Assembly (NCBI GenBank): GCA_035566895.1
Contig: DATMQA010000091.1
Coordinates: 39,576-103,575, forward strand
Source: DATMQA01 sp035566895
GTDB taxonomy: Bacteria; Verrucomicrobiota; Verrucomicrobiia; Limisphaerales; UBA8199
Length of the DNA: 64,000 nucleotides
Direction of reading: 5' to 3'
Part shown: piece by piece, positions 40,164 through 48,638 of the stretch
How the letters are laid out: every line of letters begins with the position of its first letter
Position numbering within the stretch: the first letter of the stretch is position 1
Translations under genes and position numbers: made by a program
The notes under the pieces: generated by a model
Database searches by the model: none
Seen by the model: the letters and a program-made list of their open reading frames with translations, nothing else
What the model was told of the DNA's origin: nothing

Positions 40164-40294
40164 AAACTCCAAATTCCAAACACCAAACTCCAGGAAAACT
40201 TCAAATTCCAAGCTTCAAAACGTCCTCCAAAGACCGGTTTGAAGTTTGGGGCTTGGCGCTTTCCTGGAGTTTTGGTGTTTGGAATTTGGAGTTT
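40164..40294. repeat. Long inverted repeat of CCAAATTCCAA words at the pckG end
   Basis: The left arm (40164-40219) reads AAACTCCAAATTCCAAACAC then CAAACTCCAGGAAAACTTC. The right arm (40238-40294) is its near-perfect complement (TTTCCTGGAGTTTTGGTGTT then TGGAATTTGGAGTTT). The loop is under 20 bases. The right arm touches the pckG stop codon (40293-40295). Confidence 0.92.
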
Positions 40295-42068
40295 ACAGGC
40301 GGGCCGTGAGCAATTCGCGTTGAAAGATAAGTTCCTTGGGAAGGTGGGAATACAGTTTCATAAAGAGCTCTTCCTGCATAAGGATTTCGCGCCGCCATTC
40401 TTCGTTGTGAATCGCCTGGGCCTGCTCGAAGCGCTCGTGGGTGAAGTTCGATATTCCGGCCAGGTCGAAAGTTCTTGGGTTGGGCACCCAGCCTAAGGGG
40501 CATTCCTCGGCATCGATGCGGCCCCGGCAACGGTCCACCATCCACTTAAGCACTCTCATATTTTCGCCGAAACCGGGCCAGATGAATTCGCCCTGGCTGT
40601 TTTTGCGGAACCAATTGACGTGGAAAATGCGGGGGGGGTGCTTGATGGCTCGATGCATGTTGATCCAGTGGCGGAAGTAGTCGCCCATATGGTAACCGCA
40701 GAACGGCAGCATCGCCATCGGATCGCGCCGGACCTGCCCGGCGCCGCCCACGGCCGCCGCGGTCATTTCCGAGCCCATGGTCGCGCCAATATACACCCCA
40801 TGCACCCAGTTAAAGGCCTGAAAGACCAGAGGCACCGTTTCACCGCGCCGACCCCCGAAGATGATGGCGCTGATGGGCACGCCATGGGGATCGTTGGCTT
40901 CGGGAGCCAGAACGGGATTATTCGTCATGGCCGTGGTGAAACGGCTGTTCGGGTGAGCGGCCTTTTCTTTTGATTCAGGCGTCCATTTGTTTCCCTTCCA
41001 ATCAAGGCATTCCTTGGGAACCGGTCCGTCCTTGCCCTCCCACCAGACATCGAGGTCCGCCGTGAGCGCGACGTTGGTATAAACGGTGTCGCGCGAGATC
41101 ATTTCCACGCCGTTGGGATTGGATTTGGAATTGGTGCCCGGCACGACGCCGAAGTAGCCGGCTTCGGGATTGATGGCGTAGAGGCGGCCATCGGGTCCGG
41201 GTTTCATCCAGGCGATGTCGTCGCCAATAGTGCGGATTTTCCACCCCTTGAAGTGAGCGGGGGGAATCATCATGGCGAAATTTGTTTTGCCGCAAGCGCT
41301 GGGGAAGGCGGCGGCGACGTAGGTCTTTTCGCCGGTAGGGGATTCGATGCACAAAACCAACATATGCTCGGCAAACCAGCCTTCCTGGCGCCCCAGATAG
41401 GAACCGATTCGCAACGCCAGGCATTTCTTGCCGAGCAGCACGTTCCCGCCGTAATTCGACCCCACTGAGATGATGGCATTATCCTGGGGGAAATGGGCAA
41501 TGTAGCGCCGCTCGGGGTTGACATCCAACATGCAATGGAGGCCGCGGTTGAATTCATCGCTCTCGCCGAGTTGTTGATAGGCGACATCTCCCATGCGGGT
41601 CATAATGCCCATGCTCAGGACAACGTAGATGGAATCGGTCAGTTCGATGCCGACCTTGGTGAGCGGCGAGCCGGGCGGCCCCATCAGGTAGGGAATGACG
41701 TAGAGGGTACGCCCGCGCATAGCCGCCGTGCAATAGCCACGAAGCTTCTGATACATCTCTTTGGGCGCCATCCAATTGTTGGTTGGACCGGCTTCTTCCT
41801 GATCGACGGTGCAGATGAAAGTGGATTGCTCGACCCGAGCCACATCGTTTGGATTCGAACGATGGTAATAACAGCCAGGAAGCTTTTTCTGGTTGAGCTT
41901 GAGCAGCACGCCCCGGGCGACGGCTTCCTCGGTCAGGGCTTTTTTCTCCTCCTTCGACCCGTTGCACCAGAAAACCTGGTCTGGCCGGCAGAGATTGGCC
42001 ATTTCCTGCACCCAGGCCAGGACGGCTTTATTGGCGGTGCTGCATGTCCCAAGAGATTCTTTCATCAT
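40293..42068 (-). CDS. pckG: GTP-type phosphoenolpyruvate carboxykinase
   Basis: The enzyme interconverts oxaloacetate and phosphoenolpyruvate with GTP, for gluconeogenesis. From ATG 42068 (MMKESLGTCSTANKAVLAWV) it has 591 residues, the normal size. The longer frame to 42224 is translated from a neighbouring inverted repeat. Seen are VAAAFPSACGKTNFAMM (P-loop), GDDIAWMKPGPDGRLYAINPEAGYFGVVPGTN (kinase-2/metal site) and IIFGGRRGETVPLVFQAFNW (GTP-type nucleotide region). The stop codon lies in the arm of an inverted repeat. It is divergent from the P-type ATPase. Confidence 0.97.
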   Translation of the reverse strand: MMKESLGTCSTANKAVLAWVQEMANLCRPDQVFWCNGSKEEKKALTEEAVARGVLLKLNQKKLPGCYYHRSNPNDVARVEQSTFICTVDQEEAGPTNNWMAPKEMYQKLRGYCTAAMRGRTLYVIPYLMGPPGSPLTKVGIELTDSIYVVLSMGIMTRMGDVAYQQLGESDEFNRGLHCMLDVNPERRYIAHFPQDNAIISVGSNYGGNVLLGKKCLALRIGSYLGRQEGWFAEHMLVLCIESPTGEKTYVAAAFPSACGKTNFAMMIPPAHFKGWKIRTIGDDIAWMKPGPDGRLYAINPEAGYFGVVPGTNSKSNPNGVEMISRDTVYTNVALTADLDVWWEGKDGPVPKECLDWKGNKWTPESKEKAAHPNSRFTTAMTNNPVLAPEANDPHGVPISAIIFGGRRGETVPLVFQAFNWVHGVYIGATMGSEMTAAAVGGAGQVRRDPMAMLPFCGYHMGDYFRHWINMHRAIKHPPRIFHVNWFRKNSQGEFIWPGFGENMRVLKWMVDRCRGRIDAEECPLGWVPNPRTFDLAGISNFTHERFEQAQAIHNEEWRREILMQEELFMKLYSHLPKELIFQRELLTARL

Positions 42069-42411
42069 AGTCAATTCGCTCAGCTTCCTGCCGAGTCGGG
42101 TCCGGTGCTGCCATTGTTGCGGGCCGAAACTATGCGCTTGCGCTCCGCCGGGGTCAAGCGCGCCTTGCGGGCTGAAAGCTGCGCCACTGTAATCGGTCAG
42201 TGACGGCGGCCGGAGCGCGGACATTCCTGTCCGCAGCAGTGTGCTACGCGCGAGATTGGCAGCAAATCCGGGCCGTGCTGGCGTTCGGAAGTTGCTGCGG
42301 ACAGGAATGTCCGCGCTCCGCTATTCCCGCCCGCTGTCACTGACCGATTATGCGCCACTATTGTTTGGCGCTGCGCCAACGGGAGGAGTAATTTAATGTC
42401 GGCAACAAACC
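42069..42411. other. pckG/P-type ATPase divergent region
   Basis: Half of this 343-base region is a nested inverted-repeat element (42190-42350). About 120 bases remain on the pckG side and 60 on the ATPase side. I did not find convincing promoter boxes or a MerR-type operator for the metal pump. Confidence 0.5.
42190..42350. repeat. MITE-like element with nested inverted repeats
   Basis: The ends are TAATCGGTCAGTGAC (42190-42204) and its exact reverse complement (42336-42350). Inside is a second, perfect 27-base inverted pair, 42212-42238 and 42293-42319, which begins GGAGCGCGGACATTCC. Each inner arm contains its own hairpin, GCGGACA-TTCC-TGTCCGC. No coding capacity is seen. The length of 161 bases and the terminal symmetry fit a miniature element mobilised in trans; no flanking target duplication is obvious. 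Confidence 0.85.
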
Positions 42412-44745
42412 GTGAGCGTCACGACCGAATCCAAAATCGCCCCTGACACCTCGCCGTGTCTGGCGCGGTCAGTTGTCAACGCCTTGGCGCAGGATCCCAC
42501 GCTCGAAGCCGTAACCATTAACCGGGTGCGCAAGACCATTTCGGTCGCCACGCTGGGTAAAACCGATCTGCCGAAGCTCACGAACCGCATCAGCGCGACC
42601 TTGCAGCAGGCGCAAGAGACCAGGAACCAACGTCATTGCACGTTGCTGGCCGGGGAGGGCGAATGCAGGACCTGTGTCCAACCTCTCTCGGAGACAGAAC
42701 GCCAGAGAATCACGATCGCCCACGAGGGCGACACTACCACCATTGCCAGGGTGACGTGCCCCACCGCGCCGAAATTCTGGCGCTGGCGCGATATTCCCTG
42801 GCCGAAGGTGGTACAGCGGGATGTCGAGTTTTTCGAACACGCCGACGAGCAAATCGACGAATGGAAAGCGCAATTGGCGGCGGCGCTGCTATGCGGTGGG
42901 GTCGGTTTGGGCGCCTGGTTTTTTCATGACGGTCCGCAAGCGGTGGCGGGTTATCTATTGGCTTACCTGGCGGGTAGCTGGTTTACGGCCCAGGAGGTCT
43001 GGGAACGATTGCGGAAGGGCGCGATTGACGTGCATTTCCTAATGCTGGCGGTGGCCGTTGGCAGCGCCAGCATCGGTGCCTGGGGTGAAGGCACGACGCT
43101 GCTGTTCCTGTTCTCGCTCTCCGGAGCACTCGAGCATTTTGCGCTGGGCCGGACGCAACGCGAGATTCGCTCGCTGTTCCGTGAGGCACCTAAATTCGCG
43201 ACGACACTCGACGAGCATGGACACGAGCACGAAATCGAAGTCGAGAGATTACGTCAGGGCATGCGTCTGCTCATCAAGCCCGGCGCGCAGTTTCCGGTGG
43301 ATGCTGAAATCCTCAAGGGCCAGACGGCCAGCGACGAATCGAATCTAACCGGCGAAGCGACCCCGGTCGAAAAGCGCATCGGCGACGTTGTCCTGTCCGG
43401 GACGCTCAATCTTTGGGGCGCCGTGGAAGTCCTGGTGCTGCGTCCGGTCGCCGAGAGTTCGTTGCAGAAGATAATCCATCTCATTAAGGAAGCGCAGCGC
43501 CAGAAAGCTCCGGCGCAACAATTCACCGACAAATTCAGCACGTATTATACGTACATCGTGCTGGGGCTTTCAGCGGCGATGTTTTTCGTCTGGTGGCTGG
43601 GATTCGGGCAGGCCGCCTTCGCAGCGAAGAATGCCGCGCACAGCGCATTTTATCATACGATGACGCTGCTGGTGGTGGCCTCCCCTTGCGCCCTGGTGCT
43701 GTCGATTCCGTCAGCGGTGCTGGCGGCCATCGCCTGGAGCGCCCGGCACGGCATTTTGTTTCGCGGCGGCGCGGCCGTCGAGAAACTGGCGGGAGTAACG
43801 GCCGTGGCGTTGGATAAAACCGGTACCCTCACAACGGGCGAATTGCGGGTCGAAAAAGTGGAGAGTTTTCCGCCTGGCCGCGAAGCGGAGGTAGGGCAAC
43901 TGGCTTACTCGCTGGAACGATTGTCCACGCACCCGCTGGCGCGCGCGATCAGCCGGCACGGCAAACAGCAGGGGCTGGAATGCCTCGAATTGCACGAATT
44001 TGAATCGGTGACAGGTCAGGGGTTGCGCGCGCGGCGCGATGGGCAGGAATGCCTGCTGGGCCGGCGCGAATGGCTGGCCAATATAGGCCAGGCCCAAACG
44101 ATACAGGACGTGCCGCCAACTGAGGCCGGGCTCTCGGAAATTTGGCTGGCGCAGGGTGATTTGCTGGGGCGCTTGCTCCTGCGGGACGACATCCGGCCTC
44201 AGGCTCGAGGCGTGCTGGAGGAGTTGCGCGAAGAAGGCCTGTACACGGTGGTCTTGACCGGGGACCGTAAAGCGACTGCGGAGCACTTGCGCTCGCAGTT
44301 GCGCCTTGATGACGTGCGCGCCGAGTTAAAACCCGAACAAAAGCTCGAGGCGATTCGAGATTTGACCAGGCAGGGCCAGCGCGTGGCCATGGTCGGCGAT
44401 GGGGTCAACGATGCGCCGAGCCTGGCGGCCGCGCACATCGGGGTAGCAATGGGCGCGCGCGGCTCGGACGCGGCCCTGGAGCAAGCCGACGTGGTGCTGA
44501 TGCACGACCGACTCGAGAATTTCCTGGCCGCGTTCAGACTCAGCCAGCGCGCGCGCCGCGTCATCCGCCAGAACCTCATCGTTTCGCTTGGCACGGTGGC
44601 GGTGCTGGTGACGTTGGCGATTTTGGGCACCATTCCGCTCACGGTGGGTGTGGTTGGCCACGAAGGGAGCACGGTGGTGGTGGTAATGAACAGCTTGCGG
44701 CTGCTGTTTGGGAGAGGGCCGGCCAAAGCAAGCGTGAACGCGTGA
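42412..44745 (+). CDS. Heavy-metal P1B-type ATPase (Zn/Cd/Co-like)
   Basis: The protein has 777 residues. Membrane helices surround the metal-binding motif VVASPCALVLSIPSAVL (SPC near residue 424). The phosphorylated Asp468 is in ALDKTGTLTTGE, the HP motif is in RLSTHPLARAI, the nucleotide domain has VVLTGDRKATAE, and the hinge is VAMVGDGVNDAPSLAAAHIGVAMG. The C-terminal TVVVVMNSLRLL favours the ZntA/CadA group over copper pumps. The N-terminal domain has an HMA-like helix but no GMxCxxC; instead there is ECRTC near residue 85. The start is GTG at 42412. Export of Zn, Cd or Co from the cytoplasm is expected. Confidence 0.93.
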   Translation: MSVTTESKIAPDTSPCLARSVVNALAQDPTLEAVTINRVRKTISVATLGKTDLPKLTNRISATLQQAQETRNQRHCTLLAGEGECRTCVQPLSETERQRITIAHEGDTTTIARVTCPTAPKFWRWRDIPWPKVVQRDVEFFEHADEQIDEWKAQLAAALLCGGVGLGAWFFHDGPQAVAGYLLAYLAGSWFTAQEVWERLRKGAIDVHFLMLAVAVGSASIGAWGEGTTLLFLFSLSGALEHFALGRTQREIRSLFREAPKFATTLDEHGHEHEIEVERLRQGMRLLIKPGAQFPVDAEILKGQTASDESNLTGEATPVEKRIGDVVLSGTLNLWGAVEVLVLRPVAESSLQKIIHLIKEAQRQKAPAQQFTDKFSTYYTYIVLGLSAAMFFVWWLGFGQAAFAAKNAAHSAFYHTMTLLVVASPCALVLSIPSAVLAAIAWSARHGILFRGGAAVEKLAGVTAVALDKTGTLTTGELRVEKVESFPPGREAEVGQLAYSLERLSTHPLARAISRHGKQQGLECLELHEFESVTGQGLRARRDGQECLLGRREWLANIGQAQTIQDVPPTEAGLSEIWLAQGDLLGRLLLRDDIRPQARGVLEELREEGLYTVVLTGDRKATAEHLRSQLRLDDVRAELKPEQKLEAIRDLTRQGQRVAMVGDGVNDAPSLAAAHIGVAMGARGSDAALEQADVVLMHDRLENFLAAFRLSQRARRVIRQNLIVSLGTVAVLVTLAILGTIPLTVGVVGHEGSTVVVVMNSLRLLFGRGPAKASVNA

Positions 44746-44828
44746 GGTGATGGGCCGTAGCGCGGCATGGTCAAGCGATTTCAAAGGCTTGCCTTTTTCC
44801 AGCGCCTGCTTTACATCTTAGCGCTCTT

Positions 44829-46238
44829 ATGAATACCAACCACGGCCTGCCCCTGGTCGCTCCACGCGTCACGCCGGTCCTGGACCCGAGCTTTCGTCCG
44901 GCGGTGCTGGCGAATCGCGCTTTTCGCGAACAGGTCCACGCCGCTAAACCCGTGGCCGTATTGCTGGCGCTGGAACAAACCGACGGAAACGTCTCTCATT
45001 TTCACACTCAAATCTTTCCTGAAACCGCCCCGCAAGCGGCCGGCAATTTCACTTACCTGGAACGAACCATAAAGTTCCTGCTGTGGTCGCGCGGCGGTTT
45101 CCGCCTGCATTTCGATGGCCCCCCTTCCATGGCTGCCAAACTGGCCGCGCATTATCGCGAGACTCCAACGGGCAAGTTCGATTCGAATATCGTTGCCGAG
45201 CGCATGTTCGACCATCCGCTTGCGGTGGCGCACACGACAAACCCGCCCGCGGAGCGGCGGAGCGCGGCTGCTTTGGGGCGGCACCTCGAGGGCTGCCGGA
45301 TCGGGTTCGATCTTGGCGGCAGCGACCGCAAAGTAGCGGCGGTCATCGATGGCAAGGTGGTTTACAGCGATGAGACGGTGTGGGACCCGTATTTCCAGCC
45401 CGACCCGCAATACCATTTGGATGGCATCATGGATTCGCTCAAAAAAGCGGCGGCCCATTTGCCCCGCGTGGATGCCATTGGGGGCAGCGCGGCGGGCATT
45501 TACCTGAGCAATCGGGTGAAGGTGGCTTCGCTGTTCCGCGGCGTGCCACCGGAGGTGTTCAATCGACGCGTTAAGGATTTGTTCCTCGGGATCAAGCAGG
45601 CCTGGAACGGCGTGCCATTCGAGGTCATCAACGACGGAGAGGTCACCGCCCTGGCTGGCTCGATGTCGCTCGCCAAAAATCGGGTGGTGGGGATTTCACT
45701 GGGAACCAGCACGGCCGGAGGGTATGTGAATGCCGAAGGCAACATCACAAACTGGATCAACGAACTTGCCTTTGTGCCGGTGGATTACAATCCGCAGGCC
45801 CCTACGGACGAGTGGTCGGCCGATTATGGCTGCAATGTGCAATATTTTTCGCAGCAAGCCGTGGGTCGCCTGCTCGCGCCCGCCGGCATCGAGGCGGACC
45901 CGAAACTCCCGCTGCCCGACAAGCTCAAGCAGGTCCAGCAACTCATGAAGGAGGGCGATTACCGCGCCCGCAAGATTTACGAAACGATTGGCACGTATCT
46001 GGGGTACGCGGTCGCGCATTTCACGGATTTCTATGACCTGGAGAATATTCTGATTCTAGGCCGGGTGACTTCGGGTCCGGGCGGCGACGTGATCATAGCC
46101 GGGGCCAAAGAAGTGTTGAAGGTAGAGTTCGCGGAGCTGGCGGGCAAAATCGCTTTCCATATTCCGGATGAGAAGGACAAACGCCACGGGCAGGCGGTGG
46201 CGGCGGCCAGCCTGCCGAAACTGAATGGAAAACGATGA
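44829..46238 (+). CDS. ROK-family sugar kinase-like protein with an extra N-terminal domain
   Basis: The protein has 469 residues. The ASKHA/ROK part starts only at about residue 157 (CRIGFDLGGSDRKVAAVIDGKVVYSDE). It continues with DAIGGSAAGIYL, EVINDGEVTALAGSM and VVGISLGTSTAGGYV, covering phosphate and adenosine binding. The first 150 residues (VTPVLDPSFRPAVLANRAFRE..FHTQIFPE) are an additional domain not present in ordinary ROK kinases. The zinc-binding CxCGxxGC motif of glucokinase-type ROK proteins is not seen. The gene overlaps the next one (ATGATGA), so it forms an operon with a PIG-L deacetylase and a guanine deaminase. Phosphorylation of an amino sugar is likely but inferred. Confidence 0.8.
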   Translation: MNTNHGLPLVAPRVTPVLDPSFRPAVLANRAFREQVHAAKPVAVLLALEQTDGNVSHFHTQIFPETAPQAAGNFTYLERTIKFLLWSRGGFRLHFDGPPSMAAKLAAHYRETPTGKFDSNIVAERMFDHPLAVAHTTNPPAERRSAAALGRHLEGCRIGFDLGGSDRKVAAVIDGKVVYSDETVWDPYFQPDPQYHLDGIMDSLKKAAAHLPRVDAIGGSAAGIYLSNRVKVASLFRGVPPEVFNRRVKDLFLGIKQAWNGVPFEVINDGEVTALAGSMSLAKNRVVGISLGTSTAGGYVNAEGNITNWINELAFVPVDYNPQAPTDEWSADYGCNVQYFSQQAVGRLLAPAGIEADPKLPLPDKLKQVQQLMKEGDYRARKIYETIGTYLGYAVAHFTDFYDLENILILGRVTSGPGGDVIIAGAKEVLKVEFAELAGKIAFHIPDEKDKRHGQAVAAASLPKLNGKR

Positions 46239-47095
46239 TGACTCCCTATCACCAATTGATATCCGAATACGCCGGCCTGCTTGAGAAAGGCAGGTCCTAT
46301 CCACTCGGAAGCTTCAAACCGGCCCCGCGTCAGGAAATTTCGCCCAACGCCCCCAAAGCCCTGTTTTTCGCCCCGCACCCGGACGACGAATGCATCGTTG
46401 GCGGCATAGCGGTGCGCCTCCTGCGCCAGGCGCGGATGAAACTCATCAACGTGGCGGTCACCTTTGGCAGCAAACCGGAGCGGAAAGCCGAACGGTACCG
46501 CGAGCTGCAGAATGCGTGCAAGTATATCGGCTTCGACTTGATTGCTACCGGGCCGAACGGGCTCGACCGCATCAACCCTAAAACGCGCGAGCAGGACCCC
46601 GCTCACTGGTCTGCTGGTGTGAAGGTCATCCGGGAGATTATCGAAAAACAACAACCCAAAGTAGTGCTCTTCCCGCACGACCATGATTGGAACAGCACGC
46701 ACATCGGCACGCATTTCCTGGTAATGGACGCGCTCAAGCAGATGCCGGCGAGTTTCGAATGCTACCTTGTGGAAACGGAGTTCTGGGGCGCGATGAGCGA
46801 CCCGAATTTGATGGTCGAGATGAGCACCGAAGACCTGGCCGATATGATGGCAGCGACGACTTTCCATGTGGGCGAAGTCAACCGCAATCCTTACCACCTG
46901 TTGTTGCCCGCGTGGATGATGGACAACGTCCGGCGCGGAGCCGAGGTGGCGGGAGGCCAGGGGGGAGCAGCACCTGATTTCACCTTTGCGGCCCTTTATC
47001 GTCTGCGCAAATGGGTCAAAGGCCAGGCGACGAGGTTTTTCGAAGGGGGGAAAATGGTTCCCTGCTCGATGAACGTCGGCGAACTCTTCGCATGA
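46235..47095 (+). CDS. PIG-L (LmbE-type) deacetylase
   Basis: The protein has 286 residues. The zinc-binding motif is KALFFAPHPDDECIVGG near residue 50 (HPDDE), and the distant His ligand is in FPHDHDWNSTHIGTHF. The family removes N-acetyl groups from GlcNAc-containing compounds such as chitobiose or GlcNAc-inositol. The start overlaps the stop of the ROK gene, and its own stop overlaps the start of the deaminase. A WELGD-like partner is not visible. No signal peptide is present, so it should act in the cytoplasm on imported amino sugars. Confidence 0.9.
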   Translation: MMTPYHQLISEYAGLLEKGRSYPLGSFKPAPRQEISPNAPKALFFAPHPDDECIVGGIAVRLLRQARMKLINVAVTFGSKPERKAERYRELQNACKYIGFDLIATGPNGLDRINPKTREQDPAHWSAGVKVIREIIEKQQPKVVLFPHDHDWNSTHIGTHFLVMDALKQMPASFECYLVETEFWGAMSDPNLMVEMSTEDLADMMAATTFHVGEVNRNPYHLLLPAWMMDNVRRGAEVAGGQGGAAPDFTFAALYRLRKWVKGQATRFFEGGKMVPCSMNVGELFA

Positions 47096-47559
47096 ACAAA
47101 GCATTCATGCGCGCGGCCATCCGGCTCTCCTTCCAAATGATGCGCCGGGGCGCCGGCGGGCCGTTCGGCGCCGTGGTGGTAAAGGATGACAGAATCGTTG
47201 GCCGCGGCTGGAACCAGGTGACGTCGGCAAAGGATCCGACGGCTCACGCGGAAATTGTCGCCATCCGCACCGCCTGCAAACGCTTGAAGACATTTCATTT
47301 GGACGGCTGCGTCCTCTACACCAGTTGCGAGCCTTGCTCGATGTGCCTTTCGGCAATTTACTGGGCACGCCTGGACAAGGTTTATTATGGGAACGAGCGC
47401 AAAGATGCCGGGAAGATCGCTTTCGATGATGATTTGATTTATCGGGAAGTGGCGTTGCCGATCGGCCGGCGGCAACTCCGGATGAAGCAACTGTTACACG
47501 AGGAAGCCCTCAAGGCATTCGCCGAGTGGGAACGGAAGCCGGACAAGATTCTCTATTAG
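47092..47559 (+). CDS. Guanine deaminase/nucleoside deaminase of the CDA fold
   Basis: From ATG 47092 (overlapping the upstream stop as ATGA) the protein has 155 residues. It shows the zinc-binding cytidine-deaminase signature TAHAEIVAIRTAC (His ligand and catalytic Glu) and YTSCEPCSMCLSAIYWARLDKVYYG (two Cys ligands). GPFGAVVVKDDRIVGRGWN and the tail AFAEWERKPDKILY match bacterial guanine deaminases (GuaD) better than TadA. Guanine would be deaminated to xanthine. Its link with the amino-sugar genes upstream is only by position. It converges with nadA, sharing four bases at their ends. Confidence 0.88.
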   Translation: MNKAFMRAAIRLSFQMMRRGAGGPFGAVVVKDDRIVGRGWNQVTSAKDPTAHAEIVAIRTACKRLKTFHLDGCVLYTSCEPCSMCLSAIYWARLDKVYYGNERKDAGKIAFDDDLIYREVALPIGRRQLRMKQLLHEEALKAFAEWERKPDKILY

Positions 47560-48581
47560 GCGCGCGCCGAGATCTCCAGCATCCGCTCGATGGGCAGCCG
47601 CGCGCGCTCGATAATGTGCGCCGGCAATTCAATTCGCGGCGCGAGCTTCTTCATACAATCCCGCACCTTCTCGATCGTATTCATCTTCATGTATTTGCAC
47701 TCGCTGCAATGGCACGGGTCGGTTGGCGCGCGCATCACATCGACCGCCGGCGCGCAGAGGAACTCCTTGCCCGGGCACTCCTTCTGCATCCGATGGATGA
47801 TGCCGGATTCGGTGACGATGACGAACTGCTTGGCCGGGCTGGACTTGCAATAAGTGATCATTTTCTCGGTGGAGCAGATCGCGTCGGCCAGCTCGCGGAC
47901 CTCGCGCAGGCTCTCGGGATGCACCACCACTTTCGCTTCGGGGAAGGCCTGGCGCAGGCGCAGCAGGCTGTCGCGGCGGAATTCGACATGGGCGTAACAA
48001 TTGCCCCGCCACAGCGTCATCGGCCGGCCGGTCTGTTCCATCACCCAGGCGCCCAGGTTCTCGTCCGGAACAAACAGCAGGTCTTTATCTTTCGGGGCGG
48101 CCTCGACGATTTTAACAGCGTTGCCGCTGGTGCAGATGACGTCACTCAGCGCTTTCACATCGGCGCTGCAATTGATGTAGGCAATCGTCCAGAAGTTGGA
48201 ATTGGTTTTCTGAAACTCTGCCAGCTTGGCCGCCGGGCAACTCTCTTCGAGGGAACAGCCGGCGTCTTTGTCCGGAAGGACGACGATCTTGCTCGGGTTC
48301 AGGATCTTGGCCGTTTCGGCCATGAAATGGACGCCGGAAAAGACGATCACGTCGGCTGAGGTTTTGGCGGCCTGTTGGGAAAGGCCGAGGGAATCGCCGA
48401 CGAAATCAGCGATGTCCTGGATTTCGGGCACCTGGTAATTGTGGGCCAGGATGACGGCGTTGAGCTGTTTTTTGAGGATGAGGATCTCGCGCGACAACGC
48501 ATCGAACTGCGCGCGCGGCAGCGGCTTGCGGAGCGGGAAACGATCCACGCTCGGCGCTTGAGATTCCGTCGAAGTAATCAT
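47556..48581 (-). CDS. nadA: Quinolinate synthase
   Basis: This 4Fe-4S enzyme condenses iminoaspartate and dihydroxyacetone phosphate to quinolinate in NAD synthesis. The protein has 341 residues. Seen are AVILAHNYQVPEIQDIADFVGDSLGL, VFSGVHFMAETAKILNP, DKDAGCSLEESCP (first cluster Cys), WRGNCYAHVEF (second) and CHCSECKYMKMNT (third), and HPES. nadB and nadC are not in the window. The gene is monocistronic as far as seen. Confidence 0.97.
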   Translation of the reverse strand: MITSTESQAPSVDRFPLRKPLPRAQFDALSREILILKKQLNAVILAHNYQVPEIQDIADFVGDSLGLSQQAAKTSADVIVFSGVHFMAETAKILNPSKIVVLPDKDAGCSLEESCPAAKLAEFQKTNSNFWTIAYINCSADVKALSDVICTSGNAVKIVEAAPKDKDLLFVPDENLGAWVMEQTGRPMTLWRGNCYAHVEFRRDSLLRLRQAFPEAKVVVHPESLREVRELADAICSTEKMITYCKSSPAKQFVIVTESGIIHRMQKECPGKEFLCAPAVDVMRAPTDPCHCSECKYMKMNTIEKVRDCMKKLAPRIELPAHIIERARLPIERMLEISARA

Positions 48582-48638
48582 TCACGAAACCTTAGCCTTG
48601 CGGCGGGTGGCAGTCAATTAGACCAACGTTGGGTTGCT

